This document shows, one piece after another, positions 33,608-44,452 of a stretch of DNA of 64,000 bases. The stretch lies in assembly GCF_020386635.1 (NCBI RefSeq), contig NZ_CP081942.1:1860001-1924000 (forward strand), in the 5' to 3' direction. The notes under the pieces are model-generated. The model had not been told where the DNA came from. It made no database searches and worked only from the letters and a program-made list of their open reading frames with translations. Source of the DNA: Pseudomonas sp. MM211 (GTDB taxonomy: Bacteria; Pseudomonadota; Gammaproteobacteria; Pseudomonadales; Pseudomonadaceae). Position numbers and translations under genes: made by a program. Every line of letters begins with the position of its first letter. Position 1 is the first letter of the stretch.

Positions 33608-34096
33608 TTATTCCGGCACCGGCAGCGCCAAACTCTCCTTCACTTCTTCCATCACGATATAGCTCTTCGACTCGCGCACATGGGGCAGCTTGAGGAGGAT
33701 GTCGCCGAGCAGTTTGCGGTAGCTGGCCATTTCGTTGATGCGCGCTTTTACCAGGTAGTCGAAGTCGCCGGATACCAGGTGGCATTCCAGTACGTGGGGC
33801 AGTTTGAGCACGGCGCGGCGGAAGTCTTCGAAGGTGTCGCCGGATTTGTAGTCCAGGCTGATCTCCACGAATACCAGCAGGCTGGCCTTGAGGTTCTGCG
33901 GATTGAGGCGGGCGTGATAGCCCATGATGATGCCTTCGCGCTCCAGGCGGCGTACCCGCTCCGTGCAGGGTGTGGTGGACAGGCCGACCCGTTCGCCCAG
34001 CTCGGTGAAGGAGATGCGGCCGTCCTCCTGAAGGATGCGCAGGATGTTGCGATCGATCTTGTCCAGCTCGCGGCGGCTCTGGTGTTGGGTGCGCAT
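33608..34096 (-). CDS. dadR: Lrp/AsnC-family regulator, DadR-type
   Basis: A 162-aa Lrp-type protein. The helix-turn-helix (about 10-70: DKIDRNILRILQEDGRISFTELGERVGLSTTPCTERVRRLEREG) is followed by an effector-binding ligand domain from about 75 with SLLVFVEISLDYKSG and CHLVSGDFDYLVKA. It faces dadA across a 154-base gap. In Pseudomonas the Lrp-type regulator at this place senses L-alanine and activates the dad genes, so DadR is the best name. The start ATG is at 34096. A frame to 34171 opens further upstream but is not needed. Confidence 0.93.
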   Translation of the reverse strand: MRTQHQSRRELDKIDRNILRILQEDGRISFTELGERVGLSTTPCTERVRRLEREGIIMGYHARLNPQNLKASLLVFVEISLDYKSGDTFEDFRRAVLKLPHVLECHLVSGDFDYLVKARINEMASYRKLLGDILLKLPHVRESKSYIVMEEVKESLALPVPE

Positions 34097-34143
34097 GGTC
34101 GGCCTCCTCCATGAAAGGCAATTAAACCAAGAACTCTTTTTGA

Positions 34144-34191
34144 ATATAGGCCTATATACAGTGAAAAGCACTGCTATCCACTTTCTATACT
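34144..34191 (+). promoter_or_regulatory. dadA promoter region with palindrome
   Basis: ATATAGGCCTATAT at 34144-34157 is a perfect 14-bp palindrome, followed by CAGTG/CACTG at 34159-34173. A -10-like TATACT is at 34186-34191 with no good -35, consistent with an activated promoter. Lrp-type DadR binding is inferred. Confidence 0.5.
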
Positions 34192-34250
34192 GTACGCATC
34201 GACTTCTCAGAACGTAATACGCCAGTGCATCGTCGCGGCGAGGAGAACAT

Positions 34251-35549
34251 ATGCGGGTTCTGGTGCTTGGTAGCGGTGTTATCGGTACGGCCAGTGCGTA
34301 TTACCTGGCCCGTCAGGGTTTCGAGGTGGTGGTCGTGGATCGCCAGAATGGCCCTGCCATGGAAACCAGCTTCGCCAACGCTGGCCAGGTGTCGCCGGGC
34401 TATGCCTCGCCTTGGGCGGCGCCAGGTGTGCCGCTCAAAGCCATCAAGTGGCTGCTGCAGAAGCACGCGCCACTGGCGATCAAGATGACCGGCGATATCG
34501 ACCAGTATCTGTGGATGGCGCAGATGCTGCGCAACTGCACCGCCAGCCGTTATGCGGTGAACAAGGAGCGCATGGTGCGCCTGTCCGAGTACAGCCGTGA
34601 CTGCCTCGACGAGCTGCGTGCGGAAACCGGTCTTGCCTATGAAGGGCGTCAGCTGGGCACCACGCAAATCTTCCGCACCCAGGCGCAGGTGGATAACGCG
34701 GCCAAGGACATCGCCGTGCTGGAGCAGTCCGGCGTGCCCTACGAGTTGCTCGACCGGGCCGGCATCGCCAAGGTCGAGCCGGCGCTGGCCGGCGTCACCG
34801 ACAAGCTCGCTGGTGCCCTGCGTCTGCCCAACGACCAGACTGGCGATTGCCAGATGTTTACCCGCAAGCTAGCCGAGATGGCAGTTGCGTTGGGTGTGCA
34901 GTTCCGTTTCGGTGAGACCATCCAGCGCCTGGATTTCGCCGGTGACCGCATCAACGGTGTGTGGATCGACGGCAAGCTGGAAACCGCCGATCGTTACGTG
35001 CTGGCGCTGGGCAGCTACAGCCCGCAACTACTCAAGCCGCTGGGCGTGCGCGCGCCGGTGTATCCGCTCAAGGGCTATTCGCTGACCGTGCCGATCACCA
35101 ACCCGGACATGGCGCCGACCTCGACCATCCTCGACGAGACCTACAAGGTCGCGATCACCCGTTTCGACCAGCGCATCCGCGTTGGCGGCATGGCCGAAAT
35201 CGCTGGCTTCGATCTCAGCCTCGATCCACGTCGCCGGGAAACCCTGGAGATGATCGTCGGTGACCTGTATCCACAGGGCGGCGATCTGAGTCAGGCCGAT
35301 TTCTGGACTGGCCTGCGCCCGGCAACCCCGGATGGCACGCCGATCGTTGGCGCAACACCGTATCGAAACCTGTTTCTGAACACCGGACACGGTACCCTAG
35401 GCTGGACTATGGCCTGTGGCTCCGGGCGCTTCCTCGCGGATATCATCGCCAGGAAACGCCCGCAAATCAGCAGCGAAGGCCTGGATATTTCCCGTTATGG
35501 CACAACCAAGGAGTCGAACACCCATGTCCATACAGCGCCTGCGAACTGA
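34251..35549 (+). CDS. dadA: D-amino acid dehydrogenase small subunit
   Basis: DadA is a membrane-associated FAD enzyme that oxidises D-alanine to pyruvate and ammonia, feeding electrons to the quinone pool. The 432-aa protein has [20 protein letters not shown] at 3-22 (FAD-binding GxGxxG), [19 protein letters not shown], and the C-terminal FAD site [14 protein letters not shown] and [20 protein letters not shown] 34251 follows GAGGAGAAC. The ridA gene overlaps its last 26 bases, and dadX follows, giving the L-alanine catabolism set (racemase then D-Ala oxidation) seen in Pseudomonas. Confidence 0.97.
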   Translation: MRVLVLGSGVIGTASAYYLARQGFEVVVVDRQNGPAMETSFANAGQVSPGYASPWAAPGVPLKAIKWLLQKHAPLAIKMTGDIDQYLWMAQMLRNCTASRYAVNKERMVRLSEYSRDCLDELRAETGLAYEGRQLGTTQIFRTQAQVDNAAKDIAVLEQSGVPYELLDRAGIAKVEPALAGVTDKLAGALRLPNDQTGDCQMFTRKLAEMAVALGVQFRFGETIQRLDFAGDRINGVWIDGKLETADRYVLALGSYSPQLLKPLGVRAPVYPLKGYSLTVPITNPDMAPTSTILDETYKVAITRFDQRIRVGGMAEIAGFDLSLDPRRRETLEMIVGDLYPQGGDLSQADFWTGLRPATPDGTPIVGATPYRNLFLNTGHGTLGWTMACGSGRFLADIIARKRPQISSEGLDISRYGTTKESNTHVHTAPAN

Positions 35550-35874
35550 ACCGCGTCTGAGCGAAATCGTCATTCACAATGGCACCGTCTACCTGGCCGG
35601 CCAGCTGGATGAAGACCATAGCGAAGGCATTGAGGCCCAGACCAAGGCGACCCTGGACAGCATCGACGCGTTCCTTGCCGAAGCCGGCACCGACAAGACG
35701 CGCATCCTGTCGATCACCATCTTCCTGAAGAACATCGATGATCGCGAAGGCCTGAACAAGGTCTGGGATGCCTGGGTACCAGCTGGCCAGTCTCCGGCCC
35801 GCGCCTGCGTCGAAGCCAAACTGTATTCGCCGGATGTGCTTGTGGAGATGACCGTGATTGCTGCTTTACCCTAA
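35524..35874 (+). CDS. RidA-family reactive intermediate deaminase
   Basis: A 116-aa YjgF/YER057c/UK114 protein. RidA proteins hydrolyse reactive imines and enamines. Here the neighbour DadA makes 2-iminopropionate from D-alanine, so clearing it is a natural job. Visible features: [17 protein letters not shown] near residue 16, [17 protein letters not shown], and the key arginine in [10 protein letters not shown] followed by [12 protein letters not shown] 35524 follows AAGGAG. It overlaps the end of dadA by 26 bases, showing tight coupling. It belongs to a subgroup with W rather than the usual short loop (VWDAWVPAG). Confidence 0.92.
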   Translation: MSIQRLRTEPRLSEIVIHNGTVYLAGQLDEDHSEGIEAQTKATLDSIDAFLAEAGTDKTRILSITIFLKNIDDREGLNKVWDAWVPAGQSPARACVEAKLYSPDVLVEMTVIAALP

Positions 35875-35936
35875 CGGCCGGCTCACGCTCTACACGAGAT
35901 GTTCTGACTGCAATAAGGCGATAGCGGACATTCGAT

Positions 35937-36000
35937 TTGGTGGGCTGAAGTCCACCCTACAACCGCGCATCTAACCGTAGGGTGGGCTTCAGCCCACCAA
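35937..36000. repeat. 24-bp inverted repeat, dispersed palindrome family
   Basis: The left arm at 35937-35960 (TTGGTGGGCTGAAGTCCACC then CTAC) and the right arm at 35977-36000 are inverted with one mismatch and a 16-base spacer. Each arm is itself near-palindromic. It lies between ridA and dadX and could form a stable mRNA hairpin that lets the two genes differ in expression. Confidence 0.85.
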
Positions 36001-36067
36001 TTGGCGCCCCACAACGAACGGCCGCTTCCGCCTTAGTAGTGTGTCTTTTCCGTTAACCGAGATAATC

Positions 36068-37138
36068 ATGCGTCCCGCCCGTGCCCTGATCGATCTGCAA
36101 GCCCTGCGTCACAACTATCAACTGGCCCGTGAACTGTCCGGCGCGCGCGCGCTGGCAGTGGTCAAGGCCGATGCCTACGGGCACGGAGCGGTGCGCTGTG
36201 CCCAAGCGTTGCAGGGTGCTGATGGTTTCGCCGTGGCCTGTATCGAAGAGGCCTTGCAACTGCGCGAGGCGGGGATCAGCGGGCCCATCCTGCTGCTCGA
36301 GGGTTTTTTCGAGCCGGCCGAGCTGGAGCTGATCGACAGGCACGAACTGTGGTGCGTAGTGCATGCGGCGTGGCAACTCGAAGCCATCGAGCAGGCGAGT
36401 CTCAAGCGCCCTTTGAACATCTGGCTGAAGCTCGATAGCGGCATGCACCGTGTCGGCTTTCATCCGGCCGATTATCAGGCGGCCTACCGGCGCCTGCTGG
36501 CCAGCGGCAAGGTGGCGAAGATCGTGCTGATGAGCCACTTCTCCCGCGCCGACGAACTCGACAACGTGCGCAGCGACGAGCAACTGGCGGTGTTCTTCAA
36601 GGCCCGTGAAGGGCTTGCCGCCGAGGTCAGCCTGCGCAACTCGCCAGCGCTGCTCGGTTGGCCGAGCATTCCCAGCGACTGGTCGCGCCCCGGCATCATG
36701 CTCTACGGCGCCACGCCTTTCGAGCAGGCTCACGACATCGCGGCCCGGTTAAAACCGGTCATGACGCTGGAGTCGCGGGTGATCAGCGTACGCGACCTGC
36801 CCGCAGGCGAGCCGGTCGGCTACGGCGCGCGCTTCACCAGTGAGCGGGCCACCCGCGTGGGGGTGGTCGCCATGGGCTATGCCGACGGATACCCGCGTCA
36901 CGCTCCGACCGGCACACCGGTGCTTATCGATGGCCAGCCATCGCAGATCATCGGCCGTGTGTCGATGGACATGCTGACCGTCGACCTCAGTGATCTGCCC
37001 GCTGCCGGGCTGGGCAGTCGCGTCGAGTTCTGGGGCTCGGGCGTGTTGGCCAGCGATGTCGCCATCGCCGCAGGCACCATTCCCTATCAGTTGTTCTGCA
37101 ACGTGCGGCGCGTGCCGCTCATCTACAGCGAAGGCTAG
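36068..37138 (+). CDS. dadX: Alanine racemase, catabolic
   Basis: A 356-aa fold-type III PLP racemase, converting L-alanine to D-alanine for DadA. The PLP lysine is in [12 protein letters not shown] (K33). The catalytic tyrosine lies in [11 protein letters not shown]. Further motifs: [12 protein letters not shown], and [13 protein letters not shown]. The start ATG 36068 gives [17 protein letters not shown]; an upstream ATG at 36041 adds nine residues. It lies 193 bases after ridA, separated by the palindromic repeat. The dad location marks it as DadX rather than biosynthetic Alr. Confidence 0.95.
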   Translation: MRPARALIDLQALRHNYQLARELSGARALAVVKADAYGHGAVRCAQALQGADGFAVACIEEALQLREAGISGPILLLEGFFEPAELELIDRHELWCVVHAAWQLEAIEQASLKRPLNIWLKLDSGMHRVGFHPADYQAAYRRLLASGKVAKIVLMSHFSRADELDNVRSDEQLAVFFKAREGLAAEVSLRNSPALLGWPSIPSDWSRPGIMLYGATPFEQAHDIAARLKPVMTLESRVISVRDLPAGEPVGYGARFTSERATRVGVVAMGYADGYPRHAPTGTPVLIDGQPSQIIGRVSMDMLTVDLSDLPAAGLGSRVEFWGSGVLASDVAIAAGTIPYQLFCNVRRVPLIYSEG

Positions 37139-37148
37139 GCTGTTTCAA

Positions 37149-37179
37149 AGTGTTCAGACTGTTGTAAATACTGAACACT
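37149..37179 (+). promoter_or_regulatory. Perfect inverted repeat before pauR, likely autoregulatory operator
   Basis: AGTGTTCAG at 37149-37157 and CTGAACACT at 37171-37179 are perfect 9-bp inverted arms with a 13-base spacer, centres about 22 bp (two helical turns) apart. The site lies 49 bases before the pauR start codon. PauR binding here is an inference from position and symmetry. Confidence 0.6.
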
Positions 37180-37227
37180 GTTGCCATGATGCGGCCAATT
37201 CCATGTCTTTCCTGAGGGCATCCAACA

Positions 37228-37776
37228 TTGGACGTCGGTCTACGCCTGCAATCGATCCGTAAGCTCAAAGGGCTTTCCCAGCGCGAACTCGCCAAGCGGG
37301 CGGGGGTTACCAACAGCACTATCTCGATGATCGAGAAGAACAGCGTAAGCCCCTCGATCAGCTCGTTGAAGAAGGTGCTGGCTGGCATTCCCATGTCGCT
37401 GGTGGAGTTCTTTTCTCCCGAAGCTGAGCAGGACAATCAGATACAGGTGGTCTACCGCGCCAGCGAGTTGACCGATATCCACAGTGGTGCGATCACCATG
37501 AAGCTGATCGGCAAGGCGCACCCCAGCCGGGCCATTTCCTTTCTCGACGAAACCTACCCACCGCACAGCGATACCGGCCTGGAGATGTACGCCCACGAGG
37601 GCGAGGAGACCGGCATGCTGGTCGAAGGGCGCCTCGAACTCACCGTGGGTGACGAAGTGTTCGTTCTCGAGAGTGGCGACAGCTATTACTTCGAGAGCAG
37701 CAAGCCCCATCGCTTTCGCAATCCCTTCGATCAACCTGCCCGGTTGATCAGTGCCACCACCCCGGCAAACTTCTAA
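37228..37776 (+). CDS. pauR: XRE-cupin transcriptional regulator PauR (polyamine catabolism)
   Basis: A 182-aa regulator with an N-terminal XRE helix-turn-helix (about 4-60: LRLQSIRKLKGLSQRELAKR and TNSTISMIEKNS) and a C-terminal cupin (about 105-180: EMYAHEGEETGMLVEGRLEL and LESGDSYYFESSKPHRFRN), the ligand domain. In P. aeruginosa the protein at this place, beside dadX and cycB, is PauR, the polyamine-responsive repressor of pau genes. The start is TTG 37228; no ATG in frame gives a full HTH. Operator-like repeat upstream suggests autoregulation. Sequence order with dadX and cycB is the main support for the name. Confidence 0.88.
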   Translation: MDVGLRLQSIRKLKGLSQRELAKRAGVTNSTISMIEKNSVSPSISSLKKVLAGIPMSLVEFFSPEAEQDNQIQVVYRASELTDIHSGAITMKLIGKAHPSRAISFLDETYPPHSDTGLEMYAHEGEETGMLVEGRLELTVGDEVFVLESGDSYYFESSKPHRFRNPFDQPARLISATTPANF

Positions 37777-37943
37777 AACCGTGAGCGGCAGCGTGGCAAT
37801 TCACGCTGCCGTTGATCTACGTCATGGGTTCAATATCCCTGCGACAAGTTGGGTCATTTCCGCCATCTGGGCCAGTCGTTATAATTCGCAGGCTTGCGAA
37901 ACCGTGGCCGCAAGCGTGACTAGCCACCCATGAGGGCATCTGT

Positions 37944-38366
37944 GTGAACCCAATTAGAAGCATGCTAGCGGTGCCAGCATTTGCCCTGGCGCTATGGGCC
38001 TTGAATGCCCAGGCGACCACCGACGAGGCGATAGCCGAGCGGATCAAGCCCGTCGGCCAGGTGTGTGTCTCCGGGCAGGAGTGCGAAGGTATCGAGGCTG
38101 TTGCGGTTGCTACTGGCGGTGCTTCACGCAGCGCCGATGACATCATCGCCAGGCACTGCACGGCGTGCCACACGCCGGGGCTGCTCGGTGCACCGAAGAT
38201 TGGCGATACGGCTGCTTGGAAAGTCCTCGCGGACAAGCAGGGTGGTGTTGACGGCATCCTCGCCAAGGCGATTGCCGGCATCAATGCAATGCCGCCGAGG
38301 GGCACCTGTGGCGACTGCTCGGACGACGAATTGCGCGGCGCCATCGAAAAAATGTCCGGGCTGTAA
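37944..38366 (+). CDS. cycB: Cytochrome c5
   Basis: A 140-aa periplasmic class I c-type cytochrome. The signal peptide (about 1-25, ending at LNAQA) precedes a mature domain with the haem site CTACH at about 73-77 (HCTACHTPGLLGAPKIGD) and an axial methionine in AMPPRGTC. The later CGDC pair probably makes a disulphide, as in Pseudomonas cytochrome c5. Electron carrier of the respiratory chain. The start GTG 37944 has GAGGGC upstream. A terminator follows at 38388. Confidence 0.93.
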   Translation: MNPIRSMLAVPAFALALWALNAQATTDEAIAERIKPVGQVCVSGQECEGIEAVAVATGGASRSADDIIARHCTACHTPGLLGAPKIGDTAAWKVLADKQGGVDGILAKAIAGINAMPPRGTCGDCSDDELRGAIEKMSGL

Positions 38367-38387
38367 ACGGCGATTTGCGCACAGCTC

Positions 38388-38409
38388 AAAGCCGCCCCAG
38401 GGCGGCTTT
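38388..38409 (+). terminator. Rho-independent terminator after cycB
   Basis: AAAGCCGCC at 38388-38396 pairs with GGCGGCTTT at 38401-38409 around CCAG, then GTTGTTT. A 9-bp stem with a weak T-tract 22 bases after the cycB stop. Confidence 0.85.
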
Positions 38410-38498
38410 GTTGTTTCAGCGTGATGACAAAATTGCAGCAAAAGGCAAGATCAGGCAGTCCAACGCACACTGCCGTGACCATTTGCCTGGAGAGCTGC

Positions 38499-41235
<2,737 letters not shown>

Positions 41236-41337
41236 TCAAATTGCCGATCATTTGTAGCGAAACCGCACCTCTCGCCACTTGGCGTCCGACGGCTGACCCG
41301 CAGGCAGTAACTGCGCAGCCAATATCGCGGCTAGGGT

Positions 41338-41387
41338 CTGTTGACGTTAGCAGGGCTGCGGCGCGGCCGTGGGTGAAACGTCAACAG
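41338..41387. repeat. 11-bp inverted repeat, MITE- or REP-like hairpin
   Basis: CTGTTGACGTT at 41338-41348 and AACGTCAACAG at 41377-41387 are perfect inverted arms separated by 28 G/C-rich bases. It lies between xpt and a LysR gene. A related CAGGCTGTTGAAAA motif lies upstream of kauB at about 25126. It may be a small non-autonomous element or a terminator-like hairpin. Confidence 0.6.
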
Positions 41388-41390
41388 GCT

Positions 41391-42281
41391 CTAGTCACGG
41401 CCCCAGCGCTCGAACAGGATCTGCGTGAATGCGGTGATCCGTGGTGAGCGCTGTCGTGATGGTGGGTAGACGACGGCGATTTCCCGCTGGCGGCCAGCGA
41501 AAGGTTGCAGCACTTCGATCAGGCGCCCGGCGGCAAGGTCATCGGCCACCGCGAAGTCCATCAGCTGGGCGACCCCCAGCCCAAGGCGAGCGGCTTCGAG
41601 CAGGGCGTCACCGTTATCGAAGATCAGCCGGCCGCTGGCCTCCACATCTTGCGGCCTACCGGTGTCGATGAACTGCCAGGCGACCAGCTTTCCGTCCCGT
41701 GGATTACGCACGGCCAGGCAATCGTGACTGGCCAGGTCGTCGAGGTTCTGCGGTACGCCGCGACGAGCCAGGTAAGCGGGCGTGGCCACGCAGATCCAGC
41801 GCGTGGCCCTGAGCGGGCGGGCGATCATGCGCTGATCGTCGATACGCCCGGTGCGCACGGCAAGGTCGAAGCCGTCCTCGACGATATCCACCACCCGGTC
41901 GCTCAGGGTGCTTTCGATGTGCAGCTGTGGATAACGCTGGCTCAACTCGCCCAGCAGCGGCAGCAACACGATGCGGCCAAAGGCCGAGGGCGCGGTCAGG
42001 CGCAACACGCCGCTGGGCTCGCAGCGGCGGTCGAGCAACTCCCGTTCGGCATCCTCCAGGCCCGCGAGCAGCGGCGCGCACTGGTCGCGCAACAAGGTGC
42101 CGTCGGGCGTCAGGCTCACGCTGCGGGTATTGCGGTTGAGCAGGCGTGTGCCCAGTTCACGCTCCAGGCGAGCGATGGCGCGTGACAGACCGGACTGAGT
42201 CAGGCCCGTGGCATGCGCGGCAAGGGTGAAGCTGCGCAGCTCGGCCACCTTGAGTAGCAATTGCACCGCGTTAAGATCCAT
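41391..42281 (-). CDS. LysR-family transcriptional regulator
   Basis: A 296-aa LysR regulator. The HTH (about 1-62) reads LNAVQLLLKVAELRSFTLAA then LTQSGLSRAIARLERELGTRLL, and the substrate domain (about 90-290) shows VVDIVEDGFDLAVRTGRI, RPLRATRWICVATPAYLARRG and AARLGLGVAQL. Typical of the group controlling adjacent efflux genes. The ATG at 42281 gives MDLNAVQ; an upstream ATG at 42293 is also possible. It is divergent from the MFS efflux gene, which is its likely target. Confidence 0.9.
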   Translation of the reverse strand: MDLNAVQLLLKVAELRSFTLAAHATGLTQSGLSRAIARLERELGTRLLNRNTRSVSLTPDGTLLRDQCAPLLAGLEDAERELLDRRCEPSGVLRLTAPSAFGRIVLLPLLGELSQRYPQLHIESTLSDRVVDIVEDGFDLAVRTGRIDDQRMIARPLRATRWICVATPAYLARRGVPQNLDDLASHDCLAVRNPRDGKLVAWQFIDTGRPQDVEASGRLIFDNGDALLEAARLGLGVAQLMDFAVADDLAAGRLIEVLQPFAGRQREIAVVYPPSRQRSPRITAFTQILFERWGRD

Positions 42282-42374
42282 GACTTTTTTCATCACTGAA
42301 AGGATTTGATGCGTATTTATCATCTGCAGCGCATGAATGAAACTGCGGAGCCGTCCATCAGCAGAGTCTTTTGC

Positions 42375-43754
42375 ATGCCGTCTCCCCAACCCCGCCTGAT
42401 GCTGGCACTACTTGCCTGCGCACAACTGATCATCGCCCTTGATGCGACCATCCTTTTCGTCGCCTTGCCGAGCATCGGTGAAGAGCTCAATTTCTCTGCG
42501 CAGCAACTGCAATGGGTGATCAGTGCCTACAGCGTCGCTTTTGGTGGTTGCCTACTGCTTGGCGGGCGCTGCGCCGACCTGCTTGGTCGCCGCCGCATGT
42601 ATCGCATTGGCCAGACCCTTTTCGCCGTGGCGTCTCTGGCCGGTGGCTGCACGGATTCGCCACTGCTGCTGGTACTGGCCCGGGCGCTGCAAGGAGTTGG
42701 CGCGGCGATGCTGTTCCCCGCCACGCTGGCCCTGATCAATGGCAACTTCGCGGAAGGGGCCGCGCGTAATCGAGCGCTGGCAATCTGGAGCGCGGCATCG
42801 GCTGCCGGTCTGGCGCTGGGGGCGTTACTGGGCGGTGTGTTGACCCAGGGCTTCGGCTGGGAGGCGGTATTTCTCGTCAATGTACCGCTGGCGGGTGGTT
42901 GCGCCTGGGCAGCGGGGCGCTGGATCGGCGAAGACGCACCGCTCGACAGGGGCCGCAGCTTCGATCTGCCTGGGGCGTTCTGCGTCACCGCCGGGGGCAG
43001 CCTGCTGGTGCTGGCATTCATCCAGGGGCCGGAGTGGGGCTGGGCAACGCCTGAAGTCGCCAGTGCATTCGTGGCGGCGTTGCTGTTGCTGGGGCTGTTC
43101 GTATGGATCGAACGCAGGGCGGCCGATCCCCTGATGCATCTGCAACTGTTACGCCGCCGCAGCCTGTGGCTGGCGATGCTGATCACAGCGGTGTTCATGA
43201 GCAGCTTTGGGGTTCAGTACTACTTCCTGGCCATCTACTACGGGCAGGTGTACGGCTTCAGTGTTCTGCAGACCGGCTTGGCGTTTCTACCGGCGACCCT
43301 GGTGTGCACACTGGGTATCGCCCTGGCCGAACCGATGCTGGCACGCTTCGGCCCGCGCGTGACGCTGCTCCTGGGGCTGCTGGCCGGGGCTCTGGGAATT
43401 GCCTGGCAGACGTTCGGGCTGGTACGGGTCGACGGCTATCTGCAGTTGCTGCCGGCCATCACGCTGCTGAGCCTGGGCCAGGGCATGACCTGGACGGCGA
43501 TGTGGGTGTGCGCGGGGCAGGGTATCCCCACCGGCCAGCAGGGGGTGGCCGGTGGCATGACATCTACCGTGCAGCAGATCGGTGGGGCGCTGGGCCTGGC
43601 CATTCTGGTGTCGGTTGCCAATGCCGCCGACGATCCGGTGGAGGGGTTGAACCGGGCACTTTTCTTCAGTGCCCTGATTGCCGTGTTTGGCGCGCTGCTG
43701 GCGGTGGGCTTGCGCCGTCCGGCGGCGAAGCCGGTTTATCAGCCGCAACTCTAG
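42375..43754 (+). CDS. MFS transporter, DHA2 (14-TM) type
   Basis: A 459-aa multidrug-type major facilitator with about 14 spans. The motif LDATILFVALPSIGEELNFS (with D on helix 1) and GGRCADLLGRRRMYRIGQTL (the loop 2-3 motif) are the DHA2 features, as is LARALQGVGAAMLFPATLALI. ATG 42375 gives MPSPQPRLML; earlier starts to 42306 are possible. It is divergent from the LysR gene across about 90 bases, so likely controlled by it. Substrate unknown. Confidence 0.88.
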   Translation: MPSPQPRLMLALLACAQLIIALDATILFVALPSIGEELNFSAQQLQWVISAYSVAFGGCLLLGGRCADLLGRRRMYRIGQTLFAVASLAGGCTDSPLLLVLARALQGVGAAMLFPATLALINGNFAEGAARNRALAIWSAASAAGLALGALLGGVLTQGFGWEAVFLVNVPLAGGCAWAAGRWIGEDAPLDRGRSFDLPGAFCVTAGGSLLVLAFIQGPEWGWATPEVASAFVAALLLLGLFVWIERRAADPLMHLQLLRRRSLWLAMLITAVFMSSFGVQYYFLAIYYGQVYGFSVLQTGLAFLPATLVCTLGIALAEPMLARFGPRVTLLLGLLAGALGIAWQTFGLVRVDGYLQLLPAITLLSLGQGMTWTAMWVCAGQGIPTGQQGVAGGMTSTVQQIGGALGLAILVSVANAADDPVEGLNRALFFSALIAVFGALLAVGLRRPAAKPVYQPQL

Positions 43755-43763
43755 CCGTCTGGC

Positions 43764-44246
43764 TCAGGCGCTTTTGGTCAGCCGCCGCAGGATATCCTTG
43801 GGGATGCCGCGGGTATCTAGCGGCAGCTTGTCCGGCGCCGGTTCCAGGCCCAGTTCGAACAACCAGTTGAGGGCGTATTCGCGCAGTTGCTTCTGTTCGT
43901 AGTCGTGCCATTGCTGGCGCAGCACAGGGAAGTAGTCGATTTCGTAATCGAAGGCGCGCAGCGGCTTGCGCCCGGTCAGGGCTGCGCTGAGCAACGGGTG
44001 TGCGTTGAGGTCGTTGAGGGTGAACAGAAAGGACTCGCGCATGGCAACGCGCTGGGCACCGTCGAGGTTGGGCACGGCGGCGTAGCGCTCGGGGTTCAGC
44101 TGGATCTGCTGCTGTTGGTCGCTGCCCTGATCTTCCGATGACAAGGTCAGCACGGTACCGGCCTCCAGATCGAGCCAGTGCTCCAGGGTTTCGCGACCAT
44201 TGATCAACTGGGTCAGGGTGTCGAGGTCGAGAGTGAGCGTGCGCAT
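43764..44246 (-). CDS. UPF0158-family protein
   Basis: A 160-aa acidic protein of the UPF0158 family. It starts MRTLTLDLDTLTQLINGRET and has a conserved helical core near RVAMRESFLFTLNDLNAHPL and the segment ALTGRKPLRAFDYEIDYFPV, then a C-terminal WLFELGLEP. Function unknown. It lies on the same strand as the rep helicase gene. Confidence 0.75.
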   Translation of the reverse strand: MRTLTLDLDTLTQLINGRETLEHWLDLEAGTVLTLSSEDQGSDQQQQIQLNPERYAAVPNLDGAQRVAMRESFLFTLNDLNAHPLLSAALTGRKPLRAFDYEIDYFPVLRQQWHDYEQKQLREYALNWLFELGLEPAPDKLPLDTRGIPKDILRRLTKSA

Positions 44247-44371
44247 GGTTCCGGGCCTCTTGCAAAAGTAGCTGGACGATAACGGATGGCCGGCAGCAAT
44301 GGCCGGCCTCTCACTCTGACTACGAAATGTTATGCAGGTGCCCGTCGAGGTAGTGGGCTCGGTGAAAACGT

Positions 44372-44440
44372 AGCCTGGGTTGAGCAGCGAGATACCCAGG
44401 TAAATCTAACCGTGTGTCGCTGCGCTCGACCCGGGCGACC
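44372..44440. repeat. Short inverted repeat in the UPF0158/rep gap
   Basis: CCTGGGT at 44374-44380 and ACCCAGG at 44394-44400 form a 7-bp hairpin, followed by a GTGTCGCTGCGCTCGACCCG stretch of the same dispersed-palindrome style. It resembles a degenerate copy of the Pseudomonas GTAGCCTGGGT repeat family. Confidence 0.5.
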
Positions 44441-44452
44441 GATTGCTCGGTA

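Noticed and set aside
33600..34121. 173-codon minus-strand frame overlapping dadR
   Set aside because: Proline- and arginine-rich shadow of dadR in another frame, while the dadR frame has the full Lrp pattern.
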